28,193 nucleotides of DNA. It comes from Planctomycetota bacterium (GTDB lineage Bacteria > Planctomycetota > Phycisphaerae > Sedimentisphaerales > Anaerohalosphaeraceae). The notes below the pieces were generated by a model. The model did no database searches and was not told the origin of the DNA. It saw nothing but the letters and a program-made list of their open reading frames with translations. Where the stretch lies: positions 1 through 28,193 of the forward strand of contig JAGHBX010000238.1 in assembly GCA_021160785.1 (NCBI GenBank), read 5' to 3'. Each line of letters opens with the position of its first letter. Position 1 is the stretch's first letter. Below are positions 7,860 to 14,165 of the stretch, in pieces. The position numbers were made by a program, and so were the translations under genes.

Positions 7860-8333
7860 ATGCCGGGTTTTGATGGTACAGGGCCGTTAGGTCAAGGGCC
7901 AATGACAGGTAGAGGCCAGGGTTTTTGCGTTTTGGCAAATTCCGGGGAAAACCCAGGCGAGGCAAAAGGTATTGCGGGATTACAGAGTATGCCGGTTGGG
8001 CAAGTCAATGGAAATTATGAAGATTCCGGAAAGGAGGTGATTGATATGCCATTTGGAAACGGAACAGGTCCAGCCGGTATGGGGCCAATGACCGGAAGAG
8101 CTGCCGGTTTTTGTGCAGGGTATTCATCGCCAGGGTATATGAACCCTGCTGTAGGCCGAGTTGGTTTCTATGGTGCCGGTGCACCAGTAGTTGGACCATA
8201 TAGTGCAGGTTATGGTATGCCTTATGGCGGCCGAGTGAATCCGTGGCTTCGTAGAGGCTTTGGCCGGGGTTTCGGTCGGGGCAGAGGTTGGGGACGTGGT
8301 CACGGTGGCGGCAGATTTGGGTTTAGGTGGTAG
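7860..8333 (+). CDS. Tandem DUF5320 Gly-rich protein, with an internal translation start at 8046
   Basis: The 157-residue frame contains two copies of the DUF5320 start motif. The first is MPGFDGTGPLGQGPMTGR at residue 1 and the second MPFGNGTGPAGMGPMTGR at residue 63, followed by a Gly/Arg-rich tail (GFGRGFGRGRGWGRGHGG). An extended ribosome-binding sequence AAGGAGGTGA lies at 8031-8040, five bases before the ATG at 8046, so the second half (95 residues) is probably also made as a separate protein. The frame may be a recent fusion of two adjacent genes. The initial ATG directly follows the TAG of the DUF89 gene and relies on AAGGAGG at 7844-7850. The function is unknown; DUF5320 proteins recur beside NifX-type proteins in anaerobes. 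Each copy has a single Cys after the motif (GFC). Confidence 0.85.
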   Translation: MPGFDGTGPLGQGPMTGRGQGFCVLANSGENPGEAKGIAGLQSMPVGQVNGNYEDSGKEVIDMPFGNGTGPAGMGPMTGRAAGFCAGYSSPGYMNPAVGRVGFYGAGAPVVGPYSAGYGMPYGGRVNPWLRRGFGRGFGRGRGWGRGHGGGRFGFRW

Positions 8334-8371
8334 ATTCAAGTTAGCAAGTAATTGCAGAAGGGATGGATATT

Positions 8372-8599
8372 ATGCCAAGAGGTGACGGTACAGGCCCTAC
8401 CGGCCAGGGACCCGGCACAGGACGCGGTATGGGGCGAGGCCAAGGCCAGGGTAGAGGCAGAATGGGCGGACCATTTGCAGCAGGACCGGGCGGAAATTGC
8501 GTCTGTCCGAACTGTGGAGCAACGGCTGCTCATGCTGCAGGGCAGCCTTGTAATGCAAAGAACTGCCCGAAGTGTGGTACGAAGATGACGAGAGTTTAA
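8372..8599 (+). CDS. DUF5320-like small protein with C-terminal zinc ribbon
   Basis: This 75-residue protein starts MPRGDGTGPTGQGPGTGRG, as in DUF5320. It continues with a Gly/Arg/Gln-rich linker and ends with a four-cysteine zinc or iron knuckle: CVCPNCGATAAH, then CNAKNCPKCGTKM. The ATG at 8372 is chosen over the ATG at 8363 because GAAGGGA at 8357-8363 is correctly spaced only for the later one and the family motif begins there. It sits between two other DUF5320 genes. The ribbon resembles rubredoxin-type and FmdB-type metal knuckles, so metal binding is likely. The specific role is unknown. Confidence 0.82.
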   Translation: MPRGDGTGPTGQGPGTGRGMGRGQGQGRGRMGGPFAAGPGGNCVCPNCGATAAHAAGQPCNAKNCPKCGTKMTRV

Positions 8600-8623
8600 C
8601 ATTTTTTTGAAAGGAGATTTATC

Positions 8624-8995
8624 ATGCCAGGTGGAGATGGAACAGGTCCGGGAGGTATGGGACCAATGACGGGTAGAGCTGCTGGTTTTTGTGCCGGTTT
8701 CCCAGTACCGGGTTATGCCAATCCTGTTGGCGGACGTGGTATGGGTATGGGCTGGGGCAGAGGGATGGGTCGAGGTCGTGGTTTTGGACGAGGCTTTGGT
8801 TGGGCTGGTGCTGGATACGGTGTGCCGGTCTGGACCGGTGCGGCAGGTCCATATCCGGCAAATGCGCCCTTTGGGCCGACATTAACGGCAGCACACGAAT
8901 TGGAAGGCTTGAAGCAGCAAGCTGAGTTTATGCAAAACAGCCTCAGCCAGATCAATGACCGTATAGAGCAGCTCGAAAAAGAAAACAAGAAGTAA
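8624..8995 (+). CDS. DUF5320 protein with C-terminal coiled coil
   Basis: The 123-residue protein opens MPGGDGTGPGGMGPMTGRAAGFC (key residues GTGP and PMTGR), has a Gly/Met/Arg-rich middle (GMGMGWGRGMGRGRGFGRG) and ends with a charged coiled coil from about residue 88 (HELEGLKQQAEFMQNSL, then INDRIEQLEKENKK). AAAGGAG at 8609-8615 precedes the ATG. The middle and the coiled coil closely match the central part of the fused NifX-ferredoxin protein at 11307-12206, so the two proteins share a module. A strong hairpin terminator follows. Its role is unknown but is probably assembly with NifX-fold partners. Confidence 0.88.
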   Translation: MPGGDGTGPGGMGPMTGRAAGFCAGFPVPGYANPVGGRGMGMGWGRGMGRGRGFGRGFGWAGAGYGVPVWTGAAGPYPANAPFGPTLTAAHELEGLKQQAEFMQNSLSQINDRIEQLEKENKK

Positions 8996-9018
8996 GCTGT
9001 CGCTTTTTGGTTTTTAAA

Positions 9019-9056
9019 GCAGGGTGCAGCAGCACCCTGCTGTGTTTATTGTTTTA
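9019..9056 (+). terminator. Intrinsic terminator after the DUF5320 genes
   Basis: A perfect 9-base stem GCAGGGTGC (9019-9027) and GCACCCTGC (9032-9040) with an AGCA loop is followed by a T-rich tract (TGTGTTTATTGTTTT). It lies 24 bases after the stop of the third DUF5320 gene and 14 bases before the start of the next gene. It probably ends or attenuates the sigma54 transcript. No convincing promoter is visible in the 14 bases that follow, so partial read-through is likely. Confidence 0.8.
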
Positions 9057-9069
9057 GGGAAATAGTGTT

Positions 9070-9438
9070 ATGAAAATCGTGGTTACATCAAACGGAGAAG
9101 ACCTTAATTCCCAGGTTGATCCGAGATTTGGAAGAGCGGCCTGTTTTCTTCTCGGTGATCCGGAAGTAATGGATTTTTCGGTGATCGAAAACAAGAACGT
9201 AGATGCTGCGGGCGGCGCAGGCATTAATTCAGCAAAGCTTGTAATCGATGCAGGCGCCGAAGCTGTGCTTACAGGCAATTGCGGTCCTAATGCCGAGCAA
9301 ACCCTGCGTGCGGCGGGGATTAAGCTGTATACCGGCGCGACAGGAACGGTGGCCGAAGCCATTGAGCTTTTTAAAAACGGTAAGCTGACCAAAGCTGACG
9401 GCCCGAATGTTGAATCGCATTTTGGCACTGGTGACTGA
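9070..9438 (+). CDS. NifX-type iron-molybdenum cofactor-binding protein
   Basis: The 122-residue protein is a single NifX/ORP domain. It opens MKIVVTSNGEDLNSQVDPRFGRA, continues with NKNVDAAGGAGINSAKLVI and AVLTGNCGPNAEQTLRAAGI, and ends GPNVESHFGTGD. The VDPRFGRA and TGNCGPNA segments are diagnostic of this subfamily, and the Cys in the latter is a plausible cluster ligand. It is 60% or so similar by eye to the N-terminal domain of the protein encoded at 11307-12206. It follows the terminator hairpin, so its expression may be attenuated relative to the upstream genes. The start has a modest AGGGA 10 bases upstream. Confidence 0.92.
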   Translation: MKIVVTSNGEDLNSQVDPRFGRAACFLLGDPEVMDFSVIENKNVDAAGGAGINSAKLVIDAGAEAVLTGNCGPNAEQTLRAAGIKLYTGATGTVAEAIELFKNGKLTKADGPNVESHFGTGD

Positions 9439-9458
9439 CCGCTGCAGGAGAGATTACG

Positions 9459-10052
9459 ATGGCGGACAACTCTGTGCCCACCTGCGCTCAGTGTAAGACC
9501 AAGGAATGTCGGCAAGGAAAGGATTGTTTTGCGAAAGCAGACAGTCATAAGCAGTTGTACGCCAACACAATAGCCAAATTGCACAAGGCCGGTTCAACAA
9601 TAGAGGCGAAATATTACTGCGAAAAGACACGATTAGGCGAGACAATTCTGTTTGCAAAGGAGTTAGGTTGCCGGAAGATTGGCCTTGCTTTTTGCATTGG
9701 ATTAAGTGATGAGGCAAAAATTGTTGCTGAGATTCTCTCGAAACATTTTGAGGTGATTTCAGTCTGTTGCAAGGTTTGTGGCTTAGAGAAAAAAGACTTC
9801 GGTCTGCAAACGATTTCTTCAAACAAACGTGAAGTTATGTGCAATCCGGCCGGCCAGGCCCAGTTACTCAATGATGCAAAGACGGAGCTTAATGTTGTTT
9901 GCGGGCTTTGTGTGGGACACGATGCCATTTTTGCAAAATGTTCAGTTGCTCCTGTAACAGTGCTTATCGCAAAGGATCGAGTTTTAGCGCACAATCCTGC
10001 GGCAGCTGTTTACTGTCAGTATATTCGGAAGCACCTTAGTAAAGACAGTTAA
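9459..10052 (+). CDS. DUF1847 metal-binding protein
   Basis: The 197-residue protein matches DUF1847 (PF08901). The N-terminal Cys cluster is CAQCKTKECRQGKDC. Later segments are YCEKTRLGETILFAKELGCRKIGLAFC, VCCKVCGLEKKD, REVMCNPAGQAQLLN and CGLCVGHDAIFAKCSVAPVT. More than a dozen cysteines are spread over the sequence, consistent with binding one or more metals or an iron-sulfur centre. Members are found in anaerobes near NifX, Mrp and redox genes. The biochemical role is not established. A GCAGGAGAG at 9443-9451 precedes the ATG. It lies 20 bases after the NifX-type gene and is probably cotranscribed with it. Confidence 0.88.
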   Translation: MADNSVPTCAQCKTKECRQGKDCFAKADSHKQLYANTIAKLHKAGSTIEAKYYCEKTRLGETILFAKELGCRKIGLAFCIGLSDEAKIVAEILSKHFEVISVCCKVCGLEKKDFGLQTISSNKREVMCNPAGQAQLLNDAKTELNVVCGLCVGHDAIFAKCSVAPVTVLIAKDRVLAHNPAAAVYCQYIRKHLSKDS

Positions 10053-10145
10053 TCGAAAAGATGATTTTCTTAAGTAATGCATGCCAAGCCGCAATTTCGC
10101 AAAAGTCTTGGTGAAAGTTGAACAGGTTTGCAAGGAGTTAAAACG

Positions 10146-10355
10146 ATGCCGATATTTGAATACAAGTGTGATAAATGCGGGCACAAGACTGAGTTTCTGG
10201 AAAAAAGCAATAGTAAAGGCAAGCACATCTGCGAAAAATGTGGAAGTTCGAATATGCAGAAATTATTTTCAGGTTTTTCCGTTGGGCAAAGCAGCAGCCA
10301 GGGGAACGACTCCTGCTCAACTGGAACATGTCCAACCGGAACGTGTGGACTCTGA
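10146..10355 (+). CDS. FmdB-type zinc ribbon protein
   Basis: The 69-residue protein starts MPIFEYKCDKCGHKTEFLE and has the second knuckle CEKCGSSNMQKLFSGFS, the standard FmdB/CxxC_CXXC_SSSS pattern (PF09723). A Ser/Cys-rich tail follows (SCSTGTCPTGTCGL). FmdB family proteins are putative regulators or metal chaperones. The original member was linked to the formamidase and formylmethanofuran dehydrogenase loci. The start is ATG 10146, with AAGGAG at 10131-10136; the upstream TTG at 10128 is not needed. A second copy of its C-terminal tail survives as a relic after the ThuA gene (11217-11295), so this gene's 3' part was once duplicated. Confidence 0.87.
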   Translation: MPIFEYKCDKCGHKTEFLEKSNSKGKHICEKCGSSNMQKLFSGFSVGQSSSQGNDSCSTGTCPTGTCGL

Positions 10356-10413
10356 TAGAAAAGATTGTTTATGAAAGTCTCAGGTAATCTTAACACAAGG
10401 ATATGAACTACTA

Positions 10414-11184
10414 ATGAAAAACAATAATCGAAAAATTATTGATCGGCGTGAACTTCTAAGCAAAACAACAGGTATTGTGGCTGGTACGATAGCGTTTCCG
10501 CATGTGCTGATCTCAGCAACATTTGGTGCTAATGATATGGATAAGAGGATTAAGGTGCTGTTTCTGCGCGGCGGTGGCCATGCTATAAGCAACCCGGTTA
10601 TCCTCAAGGAAGCTGTGCTCGATAAGACCAACAACTTTGAAATAACCTTTAGCGAGAACCTGGATGATGTGAAAGAGCAACACATCAAGCAATTTGACCT
10701 TGTCGCGGTCTATACCACGGGGATGTCGCTCAGTAAGGAGCAGGAGAGCGGATTGTGCGACTTTGTAAAGAACGGTGGAGGCTTCGCAGGGATCCACTGT
10801 GCCAGCGACTCCTTCAAGAACTCCGACCGGTATCATGAAATGGTAGGTGGACGCTTCGCAGGGCACGGATCTGGCAAATATACCGTGCATATCTACGACC
10901 ACGAACATCCGATTACCAGAGGCCTCAAAGATTTCGAGATCGTAGATGAGAGTTACTGTCACAACTACCACCGTAATGCGCAGATGCGTTCATTGACTCG
11001 AATAAATTGGACCAACAATGAGAGACAATCGATGTGCTGGGTATCGCATTATGGCAAAGGACGGGTTTTTTACACCGGAAATGGTCATGGCGCTGAGGCA
11101 TGGAGCAATCCACACTTTCAGCGACTTGTGACGCGTGGGATGTACTGGGCCGTCAATCGTAAGGCGAAAAGCCCAAGTAGCTAA
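10414..11184 (+). CDS. ThuA domain protein with Tat-type signal
   Basis: The 256-residue protein has a twin-arginine-like N-terminus (DRRELLSKTTGIVAGTIAFP) with a hydrophobic core, then a ThuA/class-I amidotransferase-like domain (PF06283). Visible ThuA features are KVLFLRGGGHAISNP, FDLVAVYTT, GGGFAGIHCASDSF, HEHPITRGLKDFEI and GKGRVFYTGNGHGAEAW. ThuA proteins belong to sugar metabolism in Planctomycetota and Bacteroidota, so it is unusual among cofactor genes. The upstream and downstream flanks resemble each other (AAGGATATG and TAATGAAAA near the start codons, plus the fmdB relic), suggesting that it was inserted between fmdB and the next NifX gene. It probably acts outside the cytoplasm, with substrate unknown. 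Confidence 0.87.
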   Translation: MKNNNRKIIDRRELLSKTTGIVAGTIAFPHVLISATFGANDMDKRIKVLFLRGGGHAISNPVILKEAVLDKTNNFEITFSENLDDVKEQHIKQFDLVAVYTTGMSLSKEQESGLCDFVKNGGGFAGIHCASDSFKNSDRYHEMVGGRFAGHGSGKYTVHIYDHEHPITRGLKDFEIVDESYCHNYHRNAQMRSLTRINWTNNERQSMCWVSHYGKGRVFYTGNGHGAEAWSNPHFQRLVTRGMYWAVNRKAKSPSS

Positions 11185-11216
11185 ACGGAATAAATGTGCT
11201 GAATTTATGGTGTTTT

Positions 11217-11295
11217 AGGCAATTTAGCGACCCTGTTGGGCAAAGCAACCAGGGCGATTGTCTCTATCCAACAGGTACATGTTCCCTATCTTGGA
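11217..11295 (+). pseudogene. Relic of an fmdB 3' end
   Basis: The frame upstream of the next NifX gene reads FSDPVGQSNQGD, then CLYPTGTCSLSW. This matches the tail of the FmdB-like protein (FSVGQSSSQGND, then CSTGTCPTGTCGL) in order and composition, and the DNA also shares TGTTGGGCAAAGCA-like stretches. The zinc-ribbon half is missing. It is best read as the leftover 3' end of a duplicated or interrupted fmdB gene, separated from the intact copy by the ThuA gene. It explains why the open frame extends upstream of the real start at 11307. Confidence 0.6.
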
Positions 11296-11306
11296 AAGGA
11301 TATGTA

Positions 11307-12206
11307 ATGAAAATCGCAGTAACATCAACAGGACCTGCGCTTGACGACAATGTGGAGGCTCGGTTTGGTCGGTGTCGCTATTTTTTGATCATTGACACTG
11401 ACACTATGCAGTTAGAAGCGATTGAAAATCCCAATATGGCCCTTGGCGGCGGTGCGGGCATTCAGTCCGCTCAGTTAATGTCGAAAAAGGGAGTAACAAC
11501 TATACTAACAGGCAATTGCGGTCCTAACGCATTTAATGTTTTTGGCCAGGCAGGGATACAGGTTATTGTTGGTGTCAGCGGATCTGTCCGTAATGCCGCT
11601 GAACAATTCAAAGCAGGAGCTTTGTCCTCTGCCTCGGGACCTAATGTAGCCAGCCACTTTGGTGTGAACGCAACACCAGCATATCCGATGTCAACAGGAC
11701 AACCGATACCTGGCCCAGTTGGGCCAGGTGGTGGAATGGGGCTGGGTTCCGGCGGTGGACGCGGTATGGGTCGCGGCGGTGGAATGGGACGCGGTACGGG
11801 CAGAGGCATGGGGCGAGGTGGAGGTATGGGTCGTGGTATGGGTATGGCGTCTCCGATGGGTATGCCTTCGACCGGCCCTGCAGCAGGCCTCCCAGAGAAT
11901 GCCGGACTGCAAAACCCCGATCAGGAATTGGTTGCTCTAAAGCAGCAGGCAGAGATGCTTGAGCAGCAAAAACAACAACTGGACCAAAGAATAAATCAGC
12001 TTGAAAGCGGCCACAGGGCTGTGGCGGTTGTTGATTCTGAAAAATGTGCAGGCTGCGGCATCTGTGTCGATGTGTGTCCGGCAGGCGCCATTGAAGTTAA
12101 CCACCAAGCGGTAGTTAACGAAGAAGCCTGTACCGGCTGTGCCGCCTGTGTTTCGGAATGTCCCAATGAGGCAATCGTAATCACCCAGAAAAAAGCTGGT
12201 AAGTAA
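11307..12206 (+). CDS. Three-part fusion: NifX domain, DUF5320-like linker and coiled coil, 2[4Fe-4S] ferredoxin
   Basis: The 299-residue protein has a NifX/ORP domain at 1-120 (VEARFGRCRYF, TGNCGPNAFN, GPNVASHFG). A Gly/Met/Arg-rich repeat region follows at 140-186 (GRGMGRGGGMGRGTGRGMGR and similar), then a coiled coil at about 205-235 (LVALKQQAEMLEQQKQQLDQ). At 240-292 is a bacterial-type ferredoxin with two CxxCxxCxxxC sets (Cys247, 250, 253, 257 and Cys275, 278, 281, 285). The middle looks like the DUF5320 protein encoded at 8624-8995. ATG 11307 is chosen because the NifX domain starts there and GGAAAGGA at 11293-11300 precedes it. The design suggests direct electron delivery to, or cluster handover with, a metal cofactor on the NifX domain. 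It is cytoplasmic, with no signal peptide. Confidence 0.9.
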   Translation: MKIAVTSTGPALDDNVEARFGRCRYFLIIDTDTMQLEAIENPNMALGGGAGIQSAQLMSKKGVTTILTGNCGPNAFNVFGQAGIQVIVGVSGSVRNAAEQFKAGALSSASGPNVASHFGVNATPAYPMSTGQPIPGPVGPGGGMGLGSGGGRGMGRGGGMGRGTGRGMGRGGGMGRGMGMASPMGMPSTGPAAGLPENAGLQNPDQELVALKQQAEMLEQQKQQLDQRINQLESGHRAVAVVDSEKCAGCGICVDVCPAGAIEVNHQAVVNEEACTGCAACVSECPNEAIVITQKKAGK

Positions 12207-12209
12207 GAA

Positions 12210-12223
12210 TTCTGCAAGCAGAA
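12210..12223. other. Short palindrome after the fusion gene
   Basis: TTCTGCAAGCAGAA is a perfect palindrome 3 bases after the TAA of the fusion gene, followed at a distance by GTTGTTTTTAAT. It could form a weak terminator hairpin or bind a dimeric regulator. The stem is short, so the assignment is uncertain. Confidence 0.3.
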
Positions 12224-12320
12224 CAATCTTAAAGTTGTTTTTAATCCTTGCGTTATGTTGGAAAAAACATGAAATTTTTAATTAGTTTCTTTTTGTGATT
12301 GGTTCTCAACAGGAGCAAAA

Positions 12321-12527
12321 ATGGAACAGACATTTAGTCCAACGGAAATTGAAATTGGATTTCATCAGGTCGGTTACAGGATAGACAAAACAGCTTCACC
12401 GATGAATTTATATACAAAATGGCAAATCTCTGACGATGGCAGATGGCATAATCCTGAGCCGGTTGACTTTGGTGTTCTACCGCTGGAAGGATGGTCCAGG
12501 TGCGAAGGATTTGATTGGAATCAGTAA
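12321..12527 (+). CDS. Small protein of unknown function
   Basis: The 68-residue frame starts with an ATG after AACAGGAGCAAAA, a well-placed ribosome site, and ends 19 bases before the start of the beta-barrel gene. The protein is acidic and aromatic (YTKWQISDDGRWHNPEP, WSRCEGFDWNQ) with no hydrophobic segment and one Cys. I do not recognise a family. Its own ribosome site and position between two real genes favour a true gene over a chance frame. It may belong with the porin and cytochrome that follow. Confidence 0.55.
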   Translation: MEQTFSPTEIEIGFHQVGYRIDKTASPMNLYTKWQISDDGRWHNPEPVDFGVLPLEGWSRCEGFDWNQ

Positions 12528-12546
12528 ACTTAAGAAAGGACTAACA

Positions 12547-14133
12547 ATGCCGATGTTTAAGAAGATAGCAAAGGATTGTGATCCGGGATGTGGTACTGTA
12601 GCTATAGGTACGGAAGTTGTGTGCATCACTTTGTCTATAGCAATAGGGATGCTTTTTGTTACTAATGCCAAAGCCGAGAATTCGCCATATTCATTTTCCA
12701 AAGGAGGATTTCAGATATATGAATCTGAAGACAAAAATGAGAGATTGACCTTAGGGGGAAACGTGCTTTTCAGATATGCTTACTGGAACTGGTTTGGGAC
12801 AAATAAAGGCACTAAGACAAACAATGACTATAGTTTTGGTTTCCAAAGAACTCGCTTGAACCTGAAATATACTTCAGAAAACATGGAAATTTTCTTTCAG
12901 CCGCAATACGTTCATATGTTTGGTTTACCAGACGATGCAGTTTCAAATGTAACCGGCCCTTTTGGTATGGGTGGTTTGTATTATCTTCACAATCCGGAAG
13001 AGAATCCCTATGATTTTGGTGTTCACCAGGCTTATCTTCGTTTGAACAATCTTTTTGGCACGAATCTGTTCTTTAAAGGAGGCAGGTTCGAATATAGCGA
13101 CGGCCTTGAAGTGCAGGATAAGAAAGATGGGAAAAAATTCAATATCCTCAAGAATATGCGTCTTGCGGACAGGATGATAAGCCCCTTTGGCTGGTCGGCG
13201 TTTGGCAGAAGTTTTGATGGAGTTGTGGCTGGATGGGATGATGATAGATTTAATTTGACCACTTCATTTTTCTATCCCACTCAGGGAGGTTGGGAAAAAG
13301 ATATTGATGAAACCATCAACGACATTGACATTTTTACTACTACATTAACTGCCAAAAAGGGCACACTGTTGCCTGATACCGAGTTCGCTGGGTTTTTCTA
13401 CAACTATGAAGATAAAAGAGATTGTACTCAAAGGCCGGATAATGACATTCATCAAAGTGACCCCTTTTATTCTTCCCATGCGGATATAGAGGTACAAATG
13501 TTTGGGGGGCATATGTTAGGTATATATGATTGGGGACCGGGTCAATTAGATACCCTGCTGTGGGGCGGCGTACAAACCGGCGATTGGTATGAAAGAGATC
13601 ATGATGCTTATGGAATTGCCGGTGAAATTGGCTACCAATTTACGAAGATGGCTTGGAAACCTTGGTTTAGAACAGGATATTTTATAGGTTCAGGTGACAG
13701 CGATCCGTCTGATGGCGACCATGAAACCTTTTTCCAAATGGCTCCCGGAACGAGAAAATACCAGCTATATCCTTATTATGATCTTCAAAATAACAGAGAT
13801 TTTTTTGTGCAACTGATTACCAAACCTACTAAAAAGCTTACTACCAGAATGGATTACCATATAGTTCAATTAGATGAAAGTGCGGACAGATGGTATATGG
13901 GCACCGGACCAACACGGAAAAGCGGTTGTATTTCCGGGTATATTCCTCGAAATGGCGGAGGGCATGATGCGTTATCCCAGGAGGTAAGTATTATGTTGAG
14001 TTATGCACTGAACCCACAATGTGATCTTGTGGCATTCTACAGCCATGTATGGGGTGAAGGTGTAGTAAAGAATGTATATGAAAAAGACAATGAAGCTGAT
14101 TATTTTTCTTTGCAGATACAATACAAATTTTAG
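12547..14133 (+). CDS. Outer-membrane beta-barrel (alginate-export/porin-like) protein
   Basis: The 528-residue protein has a signal sequence with a hydrophobic stretch at about 18-39 and a likely cleavage after NAKA (about residue 43). A long series of amphipathic strands rich in aromatics follows (LTLGGNVLFRYAYWNWFG, FQRTRLNLKYTSENMEIFFQ, WKPWFRTGYFIGSG), and the protein ends in Phe (YFSLQIQYKF), the classic barrel end. The style matches the alginate-export porin family (PF13372). ATG 12547 has AAGAAAGGA at 12531-12539; the longer frame from 12436 overlaps the small gene upstream and is not supported. It is followed 32 bases later by an octaheme cytochrome, which suggests a porin-cytochrome electron or substrate conduit rather than alginate export. 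Confidence 0.85.
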   Translation: MPMFKKIAKDCDPGCGTVAIGTEVVCITLSIAIGMLFVTNAKAENSPYSFSKGGFQIYESEDKNERLTLGGNVLFRYAYWNWFGTNKGTKTNNDYSFGFQRTRLNLKYTSENMEIFFQPQYVHMFGLPDDAVSNVTGPFGMGGLYYLHNPEENPYDFGVHQAYLRLNNLFGTNLFFKGGRFEYSDGLEVQDKKDGKKFNILKNMRLADRMISPFGWSAFGRSFDGVVAGWDDDRFNLTTSFFYPTQGGWEKDIDETINDIDIFTTTLTAKKGTLLPDTEFAGFFYNYEDKRDCTQRPDNDIHQSDPFYSSHADIEVQMFGGHMLGIYDWGPGQLDTLLWGGVQTGDWYERDHDAYGIAGEIGYQFTKMAWKPWFRTGYFIGSGDSDPSDGDHETFFQMAPGTRKYQLYPYYDLQNNRDFFVQLITKPTKKLTTRMDYHIVQLDESADRWYMGTGPTRKSGCISGYIPRNGGGHDALSQEVSIMLSYALNPQCDLVAFYSHVWGEGVVKNVYEKDNEADYFSLQIQYKF

Positions 14134-14165
14134 GGCGTATTCCTTATAGAAAGGGAGTTTACAAT

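Noticed and set aside
11196..11306. Longer N-terminus for the NifX-ferredoxin fusion
   Set aside because: The extra residues match the tail of FmdB, not a NifX protein; they are a relic.
8240..11850. CRISPR or tandem DNA repeat array in the Gly/Arg-rich regions
   Set aside because: The repetitive GGTATGGG-like DNA is low-complexity coding sequence for Gly/Met/Arg-rich linkers, without regular spacers.
12436..12546. Longer N-terminus for the beta-barrel protein
   Set aside because: It overlaps the small 68-residue gene in another frame and would bury the signal peptide; ATG 12547 has a ribosome site.
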